Below, piece by piece: positions 44,321 through 53,913 of a stretch of DNA of 64,000 bases. The DNA comes from Halospeciosus flavus. Lineage in GTDB: Archaea; Halobacteriota; Halobacteria; Halobacteriales; Halobacteriaceae. The notes beneath the pieces are model-generated. The model was not told where the DNA came from, searched no databases, and worked only from the letters and a program-made list of their open reading frames with translations. Both the position numbers and the translations under genes were made by a program. How positions within the stretch are numbered: the first letter of the stretch is position 1; the number at the start of each line of letters is the position of its first letter. Where the stretch lies: NCBI RefSeq assembly GCF_029814175.1, contig NZ_CP122312.1:1116001-1180000 (forward strand), written 5' to 3'.

Positions 44321-44827
44321 TCAGCGATCGGCTTGCGCCAGCTGCCTGGCAATCTTGTAGATCCGAATATCCCGAATCGTCGCCTGCCAGTCGCTCACTG
44401 CCACCATTCGGTCGTGGTCTTCCTCGTGGCTCTCCTGTCCAAACACGTTCACCGCTGACGGATTCGCCACGCCAAAGCGCATCTCGTAGGACTCTCGATC
44501 CGCTTCGAGATCCTGGATCCGGCTGCGAATCGTCTCGGCTGAGTGGTCGTGTGCAATCTGGGTAGCCTCCTTGCACTCGAGATACTCGTCGTCGCGTTTG
44601 TACCGCGCAGGCTGACTCTCGCGGTCGGCTTGAGCAACACCGATTTCGGCGAGTCGATCTAGATGCTTCTTCGCAGCATCTGGGGAGCAATCCGCTAGCG
44701 CCGCGATTTCGGTGTAGTCCATCGGTTCGCCCAGTCCCAGCACGAGGTCGTGGACACGGTCGAATGTATCTGTGCCCTCTTGCCACCACGACCCCTCGCG
44801 GTCGGGCACGGGATCGAACTCGGACAT
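44321..44827 (-). CDS. DUF7342-type HTH regulator-like protein
   Basis: 168 residues from ATG 44827 (MSEFDPVPDREGSWWQEGTD). Winged helix MDYTEIAALADCSPDAAKKH, LDRLAEIGVAQADRESQPAR, and helical domain HSAETIRSRIQDLEADRESY with VSDWQATIRDIRIYKIARQL. Downstream of orc1 and transcribed in the same direction. A 14-bp perfect palindrome lies 130 bp upstream and may be its operator. Confidence 0.75.
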   Translation of the reverse strand: MSEFDPVPDREGSWWQEGTDTFDRVHDLVLGLGEPMDYTEIAALADCSPDAAKKHLDRLAEIGVAQADRESQPARYKRDDEYLECKEATQIAHDHSAETIRSRIQDLEADRESYEMRFGVANPSAVNVFGQESHEEDHDRMVAVSDWQATIRDIRIYKIARQLAQADR

Positions 44828-44955
44828 ACTCAGGAGTTCACCGTGCGTACAGATATACGACGGTACTCCGCAACGGGACGGGTACCACAAATCTCCACAG
44901 AGATCACTGTACTCACGATGTCCATTCAGGATACGTATACACGGTTCGGGATAGA

Positions 44956-44969
44956 GTAACACGTGTTAC
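44956..44969. promoter_or_regulatory. Perfect palindrome GTAACACGTGTTAC
   Basis: 14-bp palindrome upstream of the DUF7342-type gene at 44827 and downstream of orc1. Candidate operator for an HTH dimer. Confidence 0.35.
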
Positions 44970-44985
44970 TACGACCCGTGGTACT

Positions 44986-45033
44986 CTACTGGAAGAGGTG
45001 GTGTGTCTACTGGAACAACTGGAACTACTGGAA
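44986..45033 (+). repeat. Short CTACTGGAA repeats
   Basis: CTACTGGAA at 44986-44994, 45007-45015 and 45025-45033, with a partial CTGGAA at 45019. They lie 90 bp beyond the 3' end of orc1 and could be initiator or regulator sites. Confidence 0.4.
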
Positions 45034-45123
45034 ACCGGGGTAGTGAATCCGTATCGCGCAAGTTGTAGCAGACGGTCGCTCGAAGTCCATCCTTGACAGA
45101 ATATGCGGCTCAGACGCTAACAC

Positions 45124-45927
45124 TCAGGATGACGCGGATTCCTGCCCCTCGATATCTTCGCGGACATCGATCACGGTTTCGAGATTCATGTCGACCTCCC
45201 ATCGGTAGCTCCGACCGCCCTCGCGGCCATGGTTCTCGTCGGAACGGATCAAGAACCCCAACATCTGGAGGTCGTCCAGATGGTTCTGCACAGACTTGAG
45301 GCTCGTTAGTGGGTCTTGGCCCCACGATTCAGCTACCTGCTCGTAGCGTTGCTGGATCTGCTTTGTTCGAACTGCCCCGCCAACCTCCTGTTGTTGGCGT
45401 GCGACGGCCTCAAGGACCAGCTGGGCGTGCATCGTCTGGTCGTCGATCTTGTCTCGGAGCTGGCCACGGTTCACTCGATCGCGGACCCGCTCGACGTGAA
45501 CGTTCGAAATGGTTCCATCATCGGCTTTCTGCGCGGCGTCGGCGGCTTCACGGAGGAGGTCGATAGCCTGGCGTGCGCTACCGTCGTCTTTCGCGGCGAA
45601 TGCAGCACACGCAGAGAGCGCACTCTGCTCACAGACGCCGTCGATGAATGCCCGTTCGGCACGGTCTCGAAGAATGGTCTGGAGTTCGCCCGCATCGTAC
45701 GTGGAGAAGGCGATTTCTTGTTCCATCAATGTGGACTTCACCTTCGAGGAGAGCGAATTTCGGAACGTGTAGTTGTTCGAGATGCCGATAATACCGACTT
45801 TTGCCGTCTCAATATGTCCATTCGCCCGTGCGCGAGGAAACTCGTACAGAAGCGCGTCGGGATCATTGAGGTGGTCGATTTCGTCGAGGACGAAGAGATG
45901 TGTCCCGCCGATACGGTCCATCTGATC
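45124..45927 (-). pseudogene. orc1: Orc1/Cdc6 replication initiator, C-terminal part
   Basis: 267 residues, DQMDRIGGTHLFVLDEIDHL onward: Walker B (LFVLDEIDHL), sensor 1 (VGIIGISNNYTFRNSLSSKV), sensor 2 region (SARQAIDLLREAADAAQKAD) and a C-terminal winged helix (TKQIQQRYEQVAESWGQDPL, SVQNHLDDLQMLGFLIR). The N-terminal part with Walker A is at 51285-51686. The 5.36-kb transposon nest lies exactly between, so this gene cannot make full-length protein. Confidence 0.9.
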
Positions 45928-46129
45928 GTGACATCCTCCCCGCCGCGAACGGCGGGGCTTCCCGTCCCGCGAGGTGGGATATTTGCCGGTCTACGACACG
46001 ACTTGCTCTCTCGTGTGAAACGTCCCGCTCTCGCGGTCGAACAAGTGTGTCGATGGCTGTGCCACACAGCCGTTACTCCTATCCTCGCCGTGAGGACTCG
46101 GAGTTATCTTCTGGCGCATGTTCTCCGCC

Positions 46130-47531
46130 CATTCGTCTTTAGTTAAGACTCACACCTCGGTTGTGTAGCGGTAGCGAGCGTCTCTTGTAAGATCGGTCGT
46201 TGCTTGTGGATCTTCTGTGCGTCCTCGATCAGCCGCTCCAACAGCGGCGGTGGCGAATAACCGAGGTGCTCACCGAGTTCGTGGAGGATGAGCTGGGCGT
46301 GCGACCGGAAGGTCGCCGCCCAGCGTTCCGGTGGAAACACGAGCTCATCATCCGCCTGCTCAGTGACCAGATCCAACAGATCACGGCTCACAAGCAGTGA
46401 CAGCAACGCTGCGTACAGCAAGATCTTCACCACGTGCTCGTTGCTCGTGTCGAACTCGTCCAGGTCGTACTGCGTCTTCAACTCACGGAACAGCAACTCC
46501 ACTTCCCACCGACACCGGTAGATCTGCGCTAAATCCGCCGGAAAGAACTCCTCTCGCGACAGATTTGTCACGTATAGATGGTAGTCGTCGGCGTCCTCGT
46601 CGCGGACGCCGACGACGCGGAACCGCTTCGTATCCAGCGACCGCGTCCCGTTGTACGGCCCGCGCTTGAACTCGACTTCGACTTCCACATCGATGTACGT
46701 CCGGTCGAGATCGTCGAGCACATCACGGAGTTGCTTGCCCTCAAGGGAATGGCGCGGCCGCGCCATTCCCGTAATTCATCCGTAATCACCGGATTCGCGT
46801 TCTGTTTCAGCCGGCTCACGAAGGAGCCGCCGTTCTCGTCGATCCGCGCAAACCGTCGGTACTTGAAGTACGCGAGGTCGAACAATACGAGGCGGTTCTC
46901 AAGCCACGACCCTGTCTTGAACAGCGTGCTGTCGTGTGCTTTCTCGTCGGTAACGTCGATCCGTTCAATCGTCTGTTCAGTGGCATTGTGGAGCAGGTGG
47001 AGCTTCGCTCCAGCCTGCTCCTCGTGGCGGGCTTCGAACTGATCAGCGAGAAACTCGTGTAACCGCAACACCGTTCCATCAGCGATCATTACATCACTGA
47101 ATCGGTCGATGTCAACGTCAACAGTGTCGGGAACAGCGACCTCGTCGAGACCGTGCTCGACGAGGTCGCGGAAGTACTCCGCGAGCGTCGGCGTCAACCG
47201 CTGATAGAACCCACCCGGTGAGATCGGCTCGTCAGCTGTGGAGTTGTAGCTGCGTCGAAACCCTGCGAGTGTTCGGCGTTCGCCTGCGGCGAAGCCGAAC
47301 ACGAATGCCCAGACGAAGACGGGAATCTGGAGCTTGCGGTCGCGTTCGACCACGCCGAGTTCCTCGGCGTGCTCTTCGAGGAACTCGGAGGGAAACAGTG
47401 TAGTGAGCCGACGCATAATCCGTGATGAGGAGGTTTCGTTGTGCACACTCGACACCTCCTCATTCCTTCCGAAAAGTAGCCTCGATAAGCCGCCACTGTC
47501 ACGCGGTTCGTCTCCTAACTAAAGACGGATG
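46130..47531 (-). mobile_element. ISH8-type insertion sequence (IS4 family)
   Basis: 1402 bp, the length known for ISH8. Terminal repeats CATTCGTCTTTAGTTA and CATCCGTCTTTAGTTA. 10-bp target duplication GTTCTCCGCC at 46120-46129 and 47532-47541, inside tnpB. Confidence 0.9.
46143..47455 (-). pseudogene. ISH8-type transposase with a frameshift
   Basis: N-terminal frame from 47455 (MSSVHNETSSSRIMRRLTTL, with DVMIADGTVLRLHEFL and RLVLFDLAYFKYR carrying the DDE aspartates) runs to REWRGRAIPL. A one-base loss near 46748 shifts the frame; the rest LEGKQLRDVLDDLDRTYIDV, including the RCRWEVELLFRELKTQY Glu helix, continues in the next frame to 46143. Probably inactive unless the shift is a sequencing error. 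Confidence 0.8.
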
Positions 47532-48093
47532 GTTCTCCGCCCCGTTGCAATCCGCGTTCCCGACTAACCCACACGACGAGCAAACGTACAAGCCACGGTG
47601 CTTCCGGTTCGACTTCGTGTCGTCACCACACCCCGAGCACGTCTTCGAGGTGTTCCACTCGTTCTCCTTCAGTACCTCGACACCACGAATCTCGCCTTTG
47701 TAGTCGAGGTACTGGTAGATGCGGTCGAACGCCCACGTATGGAGTTTCTTGTTGCCGGTCTTCCCCCAGTCCGATTCGCGCACGTCTTCGGGCCAACTCA
47801 CCGCGAGCGTGCCCACACCCCGTTCGACACACTCCGTGATGATGGTGTCCGTCAGCGTGTGGTAGAAGTGCGTCTCGCGGTCTGCGAGTTTTCGACGTGC
47901 CCACATCGACTTCTCGGACGGCCCGCTCTCACCCTCTGTATCGTACTCAGCACGTTGGAAGTAGTGCTTGTCTTCTTTGAGCGAGTTTCCGGGGTAGAGA
48001 ACGTATTCGTCGGGGAACGCGACCGTGGCGATGTTCTTGATTCCGAGGTCGATGCCTGCTACTCCGTCGCGTGCGGAGTCGTTGGTTTCGAGT

Positions 48094-49213
48094 TGCCTCG
48101 TTGAATCACAAGACAGCGTCGGGGTAGGGAAGACTATTCGTAGTTTCACAGCGTCAGAGACGGGTTCTTGACCTCAGAAGATGCAGTAGCTGTCACTCAC
48201 GGCGGTTGCTGATGAGTCAAAACTATGGCACCTTGCTCCGTTGTTCGAGTGACGACGGCGATGCCTCTCCCGGATACGTCCGGAGAAGGGGAGCAGGCGG
48301 CGAGCCTAACTCGCCGCCTGCGTCAGGTTATGGATGATGCACTTCCGAGTCAGCTCCCGGAACTGGCCGTGCCAGCTCCGGGAGCGCAGCTTCTCGCCGT
48401 CGTCTTCCTTCAACTGCGAGAAGCCCGTCTCACTCATCCAGCGTTGGTTGTAGTCCTCGTTCATCCGGGCGTTGTGAGCCTTCTGCAACGGTGTTTGCTC
48501 CCTGTGCTTGATCAACGGTCGCGTTGATTCGGAGCGACACTCCTCACGGAGGTCGCTCCACGAGTAGTTCGCGTCAGCAGACAGCACCCGCAGGTCTTCC
48601 GCGTTCCGGCGGAAGACCTGCATCCCGATGTGGCCGTCCCACGCCTTCTGCGTCGTGTAGTGAACGTCCTTGATCGCTAGCGAGTTCACGTCAATCAAGA
48701 TCGTCGTCTTCATCGACTGGAACGAGTAATTCGCGCGGTCGCGGTAGTGGTAGCTGGTTTGATCGCGCTGGAAGCCGCTCGCGTCAATCGCGGCTTCGCC
48801 ACTCCAGCCCGCCTGCTCCGCGCTTCGGCGGAGCAGGCGGCGGAGTTCACGCATTCGATACTCGTTTTCCCACCGGCAGAACGAGCTGTAGTGTGGTGCT
48901 TCGTCAAGTCCAAACACGGCAAGAACACCGGGCATCTCGTTGAGGTAGTCCTCGGATTCACGGAGGCTCTTTTCCAGTTCGACACGGTACAGAATCAACG
49001 CGATCTGCACCCACTCGGCGTACCCGCCCGCGCCGTCCGGCGCGGCGGGTACGTCCGGATCGTCAACGTGCTGTTTGGCAAGGTTTCGACACATCCAAGC
49101 AAGCCGTCTGAGCGATACCATATCGCCAGACGGCGTCCAATTCCTGGTTAGCTTGACGGAATCTTCCGGGGAGAGCGTCTGAAACTTCCATCAATCGGTG
49201 GCAAAACAAGGCA
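48094..49213 (-). mobile_element. ISH1-like insertion sequence, intact copy
   Basis: 1120 bp, ends TGCCTTGTT and TGCCTCGTT (inverted). 8-bp target duplication TTTCGAGT at 48086-48093 and 49214-49221, inside tnpB. It is inverted relative to the decayed copy at 3188-4305. Confidence 0.92.
48306..49121 (-). CDS. ISH1-like (IS5 family) transposase
   Basis: 271 residues, MVSLRRLAWMCRNLAKQHVD. DDE residues: EAAIDASGFQRDQTSYHYRD, DLRVLSADANYSW, and NQRWMSETGFSQLKEDDGEK. Intact, unlike the copy at 3280. The start is the ATG at 49121. Confidence 0.9.
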   Translation of the reverse strand: MVSLRRLAWMCRNLAKQHVDDPDVPAAPDGAGGYAEWVQIALILYRVELEKSLRESEDYLNEMPGVLAVFGLDEAPHYSSFCRWENEYRMRELRRLLRRSAEQAGWSGEAAIDASGFQRDQTSYHYRDRANYSFQSMKTTILIDVNSLAIKDVHYTTQKAWDGHIGMQVFRRNAEDLRVLSADANYSWSDLREECRSESTRPLIKHREQTPLQKAHNARMNEDYNQRWMSETGFSQLKEDDGEKLRSRSWHGQFRELTRKCIIHNLTQAAS

Positions 49214-49897
49214 TTTCGAGTGCGACTTTGCAGACGAAGTGCAGTTCCCACTCGTCACCGTTCCAGACCGCCCGAACGTTTTGTACCGAGTTGACTTCTG
49301 AGAGGTCAACATCGGGGCGGGTCTGGTACTCGCAGAGCAGGAAGTCCGAGCGATGGTCTTTCAGGTTCTTCCCCTTCGAGAGTCGGACGCGGTTGTTCTC
49401 TGGGTCGTGTTTGAACCCGTCTTCTTTGAACGTAACCGTACTCTTGGGCCGGGTGTCGCCGTGTTTGCGGTAGCCGGGCGGATTCGCCTCGTCGAACTTG
49501 TGTCGCAGGTCGAACCATGACTGGAAAGCGTCGGAAAGTTCTTCGATGACTTTCTGACTGGATTGTGCGTTCAAGTCTTTCCAGCACTCGCGATTCTTCA
49601 TGTACGATTTCAGCACGCCGCCATCGGGGATTTCGCCGGTTGCATCCCAGATGCGGTCAGCTGTCCATCGTGCGACGTTCCAGATTTTCGAGGCGGAGTT
49701 TCCGAGCGAGTCGAGGCCATCACGTACCTGCCGGTGGTTCTGGATGGAACTAACGTAGGTACGAGTGGCCTCAATCGCCATACATAGCCTATGTAGACAA
49801 ACTTACTTAATGGTGTGGATGTGGATCAGCGTTGAATATCCGGCCTGTCATCGGCGGTGGTCTGTGTAGGAGTTGTCGGATTCACTCCCGCCCTGAA

Positions 49898-51254
49898 CAG
49901 TAGTTGCCGAACCTAGCTGAGACTCATCTTGATTCAGTTCCATTCTTCGGTATGGTCGAGACAACTGAGGCAAAACAAGTCTCTCGTGCTGCTTCGACAC
50001 TCTTGTTCCCGGAACTGGAGTTTGATGTGAAACCATGCGGCAAGTACACGAGAGAGGATTTTCTCGAAATCCTCTCTCGTATCGCCTTCGACCAGGAATT
50101 CGCCAATACGGGCGGGAAGACACTTCAGTTGGATCGTAACGAGCAGGTAGACATCACGTCCACTGCTCGGAACTCACTCGCTAAATCGGTGCTCTACCAC
50201 TTGCGAAATCTCTCGATGGACGCCATCAACGCACAGTTCGATGGCGTCCGAGACCGCCTATTCGAAGTCCTTCGATCACAACGGCGACTTCCCGCTCATG
50301 TCGACGTTGCCATCGACCTCCACGAATGGCGGTTCTACGGTTCAGCTGACACCGACCACGTGATAACGACGTATCCTGACTTGGGAACGAACAGAGCGTT
50401 TTGCTTTGCAACGCTCTGTATCGTTGCGCCACGCACTCGGTTCACTCTCGCTGTACTGCCGATGGACGCGAACGGCTTTCGCGCCAAGCGCGAAGCCGTT
50501 CGCTCCTTGATCGAAACTGCACGAGAGTACGTCTCGATTCGACACGTCTACCTTGATCGTGGCTTCTACCAAGTCCACGTCGTCGCAGAGTTAGAGGAGC
50601 TAGGTATTGATTACATCGTCCGTGCACGCCCGAGTAGTGGAATGAAAGACCGTCTCAGCGCCGGTGCTGAGACGGTCGTCGATGCATACACGATGCAGCG
50701 AAACCGCAAACCCACAGCGTCGGTAGATGTCACGGTTTTCGCGGTTCCGCACCGTTCGAACGACGACGAGCACGTCTGGTTCGTGACGAGTTTGGACGTC
50801 GATGCTACAACAGCCAAAGCGTACGCGGCGGCGTTCCGCCGCCGCTGGGGGATAGAAACATCATATCGGCAGATCGGTGACTTCCTTCCGAGAACGTCGT
50901 CGCCGACGTTCTCGGTGCGGTTGTTCTACTTTCTGTTCGCCGTTTCGCTGTACAATTTGTGGATCCTCGCAAACATCCTTGTCAGTGGTAAGCACCAACC
51001 AGAGAAACCACCAATCTCGACGCCGATCTTTCAACGACTCATCTTGACAGACCACGGCTAAGCGAGCTGTTCAGTTTGACCGGGAAACCGGTTAGTGAGG
51101 GTTCTCTGGAGAGGTATCGCTCGGGAACGCCGTCGAAGCGGCGTTCCCTCGCTTGCTCCGAGCCTTACTGCGTGGAGAAAAGTCCCACTCGCTGCGATTC
51201 TGAAGTAAACACTGGCGTGATTGCTTCGATGAGAATCTGATTCGGCAACTACTG
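49898..51254 (+). mobile_element. ISH3-family insertion sequence in the left end of the outer TnpB element
   Basis: 1357 bp, terminal repeats CAGTAGTTGCCGAA. Target duplication TGAA at 49894-49897 and 51255-51258. Related to the element at 35136. Confidence 0.9.
49952..51061 (+). CDS. ISH3-family transposase
   Basis: 369 residues from ATG 49952 (MVETTEAKQVSRAASTLLFP). DDE residues: VAIDLHEWRFYG, VYLDRGFYQVHV, RWGIETSYRQIGDFLPRTSS. Intact. The frame extends to 49904 but the chosen start matches its relative at 35193. Confidence 0.9.
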   Translation: MVETTEAKQVSRAASTLLFPELEFDVKPCGKYTREDFLEILSRIAFDQEFANTGGKTLQLDRNEQVDITSTARNSLAKSVLYHLRNLSMDAINAQFDGVRDRLFEVLRSQRRLPAHVDVAIDLHEWRFYGSADTDHVITTYPDLGTNRAFCFATLCIVAPRTRFTLAVLPMDANGFRAKREAVRSLIETAREYVSIRHVYLDRGFYQVHVVAELEELGIDYIVRARPSSGMKDRLSAGAETVVDAYTMQRNRKPTASVDVTVFAVPHRSNDDEHVWFVTSLDVDATTAKAYAAAFRRRWGIETSYRQIGDFLPRTSSPTFSVRLFYFLFAVSLYNLWILANILVSGKHQPEKPPISTPIFQRLILTDHG

Positions 51255-51284
51255 TGAAGCACAGGATTCTCTCCTTGAAACAGG

Positions 51285-51686
51285 ATAGAGTTCCTCGAAC
51301 GCATCTGCCGTCGAGGGTCCTTTCTTCGGAAATCGTTCGGCGTGCTCTGGAAGCAGATTGTTGACGAGACGCCGAACAGTTGAATATACACGTTCGTTGT
51401 TACAGTTCACCTTGGAGATGTCGATGGTGTCGGCGGTCTCTCGACGTCCTGCCTCTGCCTGGAGTTCGGACAGAACGTAGTTCGTGACGGCCGTCTTTCC
51501 GACACCGGCTTTTCCAAACAGAAAGACGTTGTCGGGGCTTCGTCCGAAGAGCGTGTCTGAAAGGGCGTGTTTGTATTCCTCGATATCATCTTCACGCTCG
51601 AGGATTTCGTCCGGCTGATACTCTTCTTTGAGTACCCGCTTGTCCCGATATATGGCGTCTTCGACGTCCTCAAACAGACCAGCCAT
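51285..51686 (-). pseudogene. orc1: Orc1/Cdc6 replication initiator, N-terminal part
   Basis: 134 residues, MAGLFEDVEDAIYRDKRVLK, with Walker A FGKAGVGKTA at about residues 57-66 and the AAA+ helix VTNYVLSELQAEAGRRETAD. The native sequence stops at STADAFEELY; beyond it the frame reads transposon DNA. Joined to 45927 it gives AFEELYDQMDRIGGTHLFV and a 401-residue Orc1, a normal size. Transcribed away from the origin repeats just upstream. Confidence 0.9.
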
Positions 51687-52060
51687 TGTCTCTCAATTCC
51701 AGTGGTGAGTAATAAAAACATCATTTCGAGTGTTTCGAGTGTTCTGTTTCTTTAAGTACCACGGGGAGGGGTCTTTTCGAGTGTTAACTCGATACTCAGG
51801 CCGCAGTGCACTGTGTGACGAGACTTTCCGCTACCCATAGAGATATAATATACGCGATAAGGAGAGGCATCTCTTGTCTAAACACTCGAAAAGACCCCTC
51901 TGTTCCGGCTCTGACTGAGATAGACTGGATTTTCAGATCGTCCGACATCATGGTTTACAGGGCTGTTCGAGTAGATAAACACTCGAAAAGACCCCACCCA
52001 GCGCCAAACGTCTCCTGTCGCAAAATACGGAGAACACTCGAAAAGACCCCTCCGTCTCTG
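51687..52060. other. Probable replication origin with ORB-like repeats
   Basis: Four copies of AACACTCGAAAAGACCCC: inverted at 51768-51787, direct at 51881-51900, 51978-51997 and 52033-52052. Half-copies TTTCGAGTGT occur twice at 51725-51743. AT-rich DNA (AGATATAATATACGCGATAA, 51841-51860) lies between inverted and direct copies, as in archaeal origins where Orc1 boxes flank the unwinding element. Directly upstream of orc1. Confidence 0.8.
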
Positions 52061-52115
52061 GGCACTCGACACCGACCGAGTCGCCGTATGCACCGAAAAA
52101 CGCCGTGTGTACTAC

Positions 52116-53003
52116 TCAAGACGGATCAGTGCCGTCGGCTGTATCGGAGACCTGTACCGTCTCTGTCTGCCCGGCCGAATCAGTGACGGTGAGGACGATG
52201 ATGAACTTCCGTCCATAGGCATCGTCTCTACGAAGTGTGACCGTTCCCGACGCGGTCGTCCCACTCACCGACGGCGTCGCGGTGTCGACTACCTTCTCGC
52301 TCCCCTTCCAACGCAGTTCGAGGGTGACATTCCGAAGTCCGCGGTCGTCCGTCGCCTGCCACTCGACGTTGAACTTCACGACGCCCTTCTTGCCTTTGCA
52401 CTTCCCACTCTCCGAACGGTCCGAACACTGGCTCTCGTCGGTAACGTTGACGAGCGTTACCGTCGGTGGACTGTCTGTCTCGGAAGTCGTCGTAGTCGTG
52501 GTTGTCGTTGTAGTCGTCGTCTCTGTGTCCGTCGTCGTGGGCACATCTTCACTGGACACGCCGATAGTCCTCTTGCAGACGACGTGGGTTGGCGTCACGA
52601 GGTAGACCGTCGTGTCTGTCTCCAACTGTCCAAGTCGAGCGGACTCGCCGACCTCGAAGCGACCATCTCCGTCGCCCTCGTCGACGACGAACGGGAGTCG
52701 AGACGTTCCAGAGTCGTTCTGGACCACGACCGAGAGCCGCGCGATCTCGATACCGTTCCCACCGGAATGGGCGATAGTCAGTGTCTCGTCGTACGCGATG
52801 TGGCAGTCTGTCGCCGGCGCGGGATTGCCTGCCTGCTCCGCGAAGTTCGCGACGACGGCGCCGCCAGCCACGGAGATCGTGACCGTGACGAGGCCGACCA
52901 TCAGCATGGTGGCGAGAACGTCGGACTGCCCACGTTCGACGTCGACATCGAAGAAGCGGCCGCTATCACCGTGGTCCTCGTTGCGACACCACCCCCACCA
53001 CAT
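52116..53003 (-). CDS. Archaeal type IV pilin-like secreted protein
   Basis: 295 residues. Class III-type signal: basic/polar start, then ERGQSDVLATMLMVGLVTVT and ISVAGGAVVAN, the pilin hydrophobic helix of the DUF1628/Pilin_N group. Then a beta domain (HIAYDETLTIAHSGGNGIEI, VDEGDGDGRFEVGESARLGQ), a poly-Thr stalk at about residues 163-176, and a second Ig-like domain (KFNVEWQATDDRGLRNVTLE). Two cysteine pairs are possible. Probably exported and assembled or anchored at the surface. Confidence 0.75.
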   Translation of the reverse strand: MWWGWCRNEDHGDSGRFFDVDVERGQSDVLATMLMVGLVTVTISVAGGAVVANFAEQAGNPAPATDCHIAYDETLTIAHSGGNGIEIARLSVVVQNDSGTSRLPFVVDEGDGDGRFEVGESARLGQLETDTTVYLVTPTHVVCKRTIGVSSEDVPTTTDTETTTTTTTTTTTTSETDSPPTVTLVNVTDESQCSDRSESGKCKGKKGVVKFNVEWQATDDRGLRNVTLELRWKGSEKVVDTATPSVSGTTASGTVTLRRDDAYGRKFIIVLTVTDSAGQTETVQVSDTADGTDPS

Positions 53004-53124
53004 ACCTAGTACTTACAAGGAGAAGGTAAACACCTTGCGGCGTCAATAGGGTTGGGAAATCACCAGAAACGATTGTACAACTCCTCTATAGCTCGAAAGT
53101 ACCGATACCGGTCCAAAAGATGGG

Positions 53125-53913
53125 TCAGTTCGACGGGTCGAAATAGCGACTCGCGAACGCGACAGTGACCATGACGACGATGAGCAGCGTTGCGAGCGCG
53201 TTGATCGTCGGCGTGAGGCCCGTCCGAAGCATTGTGTAGATGACGACGGGGACCGTACTCGTGCCAGGTGCGATGAGGAACTGCGTCGCGGCGAACTCGC
53301 CGAACGAAACGACGAACGCGACGAACATTCCCGAGAGGATTGCGGGCGAGATGATCGGTCCTGTGATGTTGAGGAACGTTAGCGTCGAGTCGGCGCCGAG
53401 CGTCCGGGAGGCCCGCTCCAGGTCCCGATCGAACGTGACGAGTTCCGAGCGGACGAGGAGGAACACATAGGGAAGCGTCAACACCGTGTGCCCGACGATA
53501 AGTGCGGGATAGCCTGACGGGACCGAGAGCGTCCCGAAGTAGCGAACCAACGCGATGCCCGTGATGATCGGCGAGATTACCATCGGGAGGAGCATGACCG
53601 AGGAAATCTGTTCTTTGTACGGGAAGTCGCTACGGACGAACCCGAAGGCCGCAACCGTCCCGACGAGCGCCGAGAGAATCGACGAACACGTCGCGACGAC
53701 GACGCTCACCCTGAGGGAGTTGACGAGCTTGCTGTCGGCTAGCAGTTGTTCGTACCACTGGAACGAGATGCCGTTTTTCGGAATCCCGGGGAACGATTGG
53801 GTCGTGAACGACGTGACGACGACGATGACCACCGGGAGGAGTAAGAATCCGTAGATGAGGGTCACGACGCCGACGAGACCGAGACGATTGAACCGGCTCG
53901 TGGCAGTGCTCAT
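53125..53913 (-). CDS. ABC transporter permease (PotC-like)
   Basis: 262 residues with six membrane helices and the EAA loop region (ERASRTLGADSTLTFLNITG, PIISPAILSGMFVAFVVSFG). Family of spermidine/putrescine, thiamine and related importers. Its ATG overlaps the stop of the PotB-like gene by four bases, so the genes are translationally coupled. Last gene of the operon 55835-53125. Confidence 0.88.
   Translation of the reverse strand: MSTATSRFNRLGLVGVVTLIYGFLLLPVVIVVVTSFTTQSFPGIPKNGISFQWYEQLLADSKLVNSLRVSVVVATCSSILSALVGTVAAFGFVRSDFPYKEQISSVMLLPMVISPIITGIALVRYFGTLSVPSGYPALIVGHTVLTLPYVFLLVRSELVTFDRDLERASRTLGADSTLTFLNITGPIISPAILSGMFVAFVVSFGEFAATQFLIAPGTSTVPVVIYTMLRTGLTPTINALATLLIVVMVTVAFASRYFDPSN

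Larger units (their letters stand above)
45991..49781 (-). pseudogene. tnpB: tnpB of the outer element, split by ISH1-like and ISH8-type insertions
   Basis: Three exact pieces: 49781-49214 (MAIEATRTYVSSIQNHRQVR to CKVALE), 48085-47532 (TNDSARDGVAGIDLGIKNIA with RuvC-I Asp, WPEDVRESDW, CSGCGDDTKS, CSSCGLVGNADCNGAEN) and 46119-45991 (MRQKITPSPHGEDR to HTREQVVS). The lengths 568, 554 and 129 sum to 417 codons, so removing both insertions with one copy of each duplication gives a continuous 416-residue TnpB. It was intact until the insertions. Confidence 0.88.
45928..51284 (-). mobile_element. TnpB-type IS200/IS605 element carrying three nested insertion sequences
   Basis: Outer element in orc1. 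The left end (51284 down) starts CCTGTTTCAAGGAG and the right end (45928) finishes GAGGATGTCAC after hairpin CCCCGCCGCGAACGGCGGGG (45938-45957). Inserted within it are ISH8-type (46130-47531), ISH1-like (48094-49213) and ISH3-family (49898-51254) elements. Without them and their duplications it is about 1456 bp. Its own junction with orc1 makes no target duplication and restores codons ELY-DQM, so end positions are good to a few bases. Confidence 0.85.

Noticed and set aside
51881..52052. Repeated 18-20-mers considered as a CRISPR array
   Set aside because: Only four copies, one inverted, with uneven spacing (about 97, 77 and 35 bp), beside orc1. This fits origin boxes, not CRISPR.
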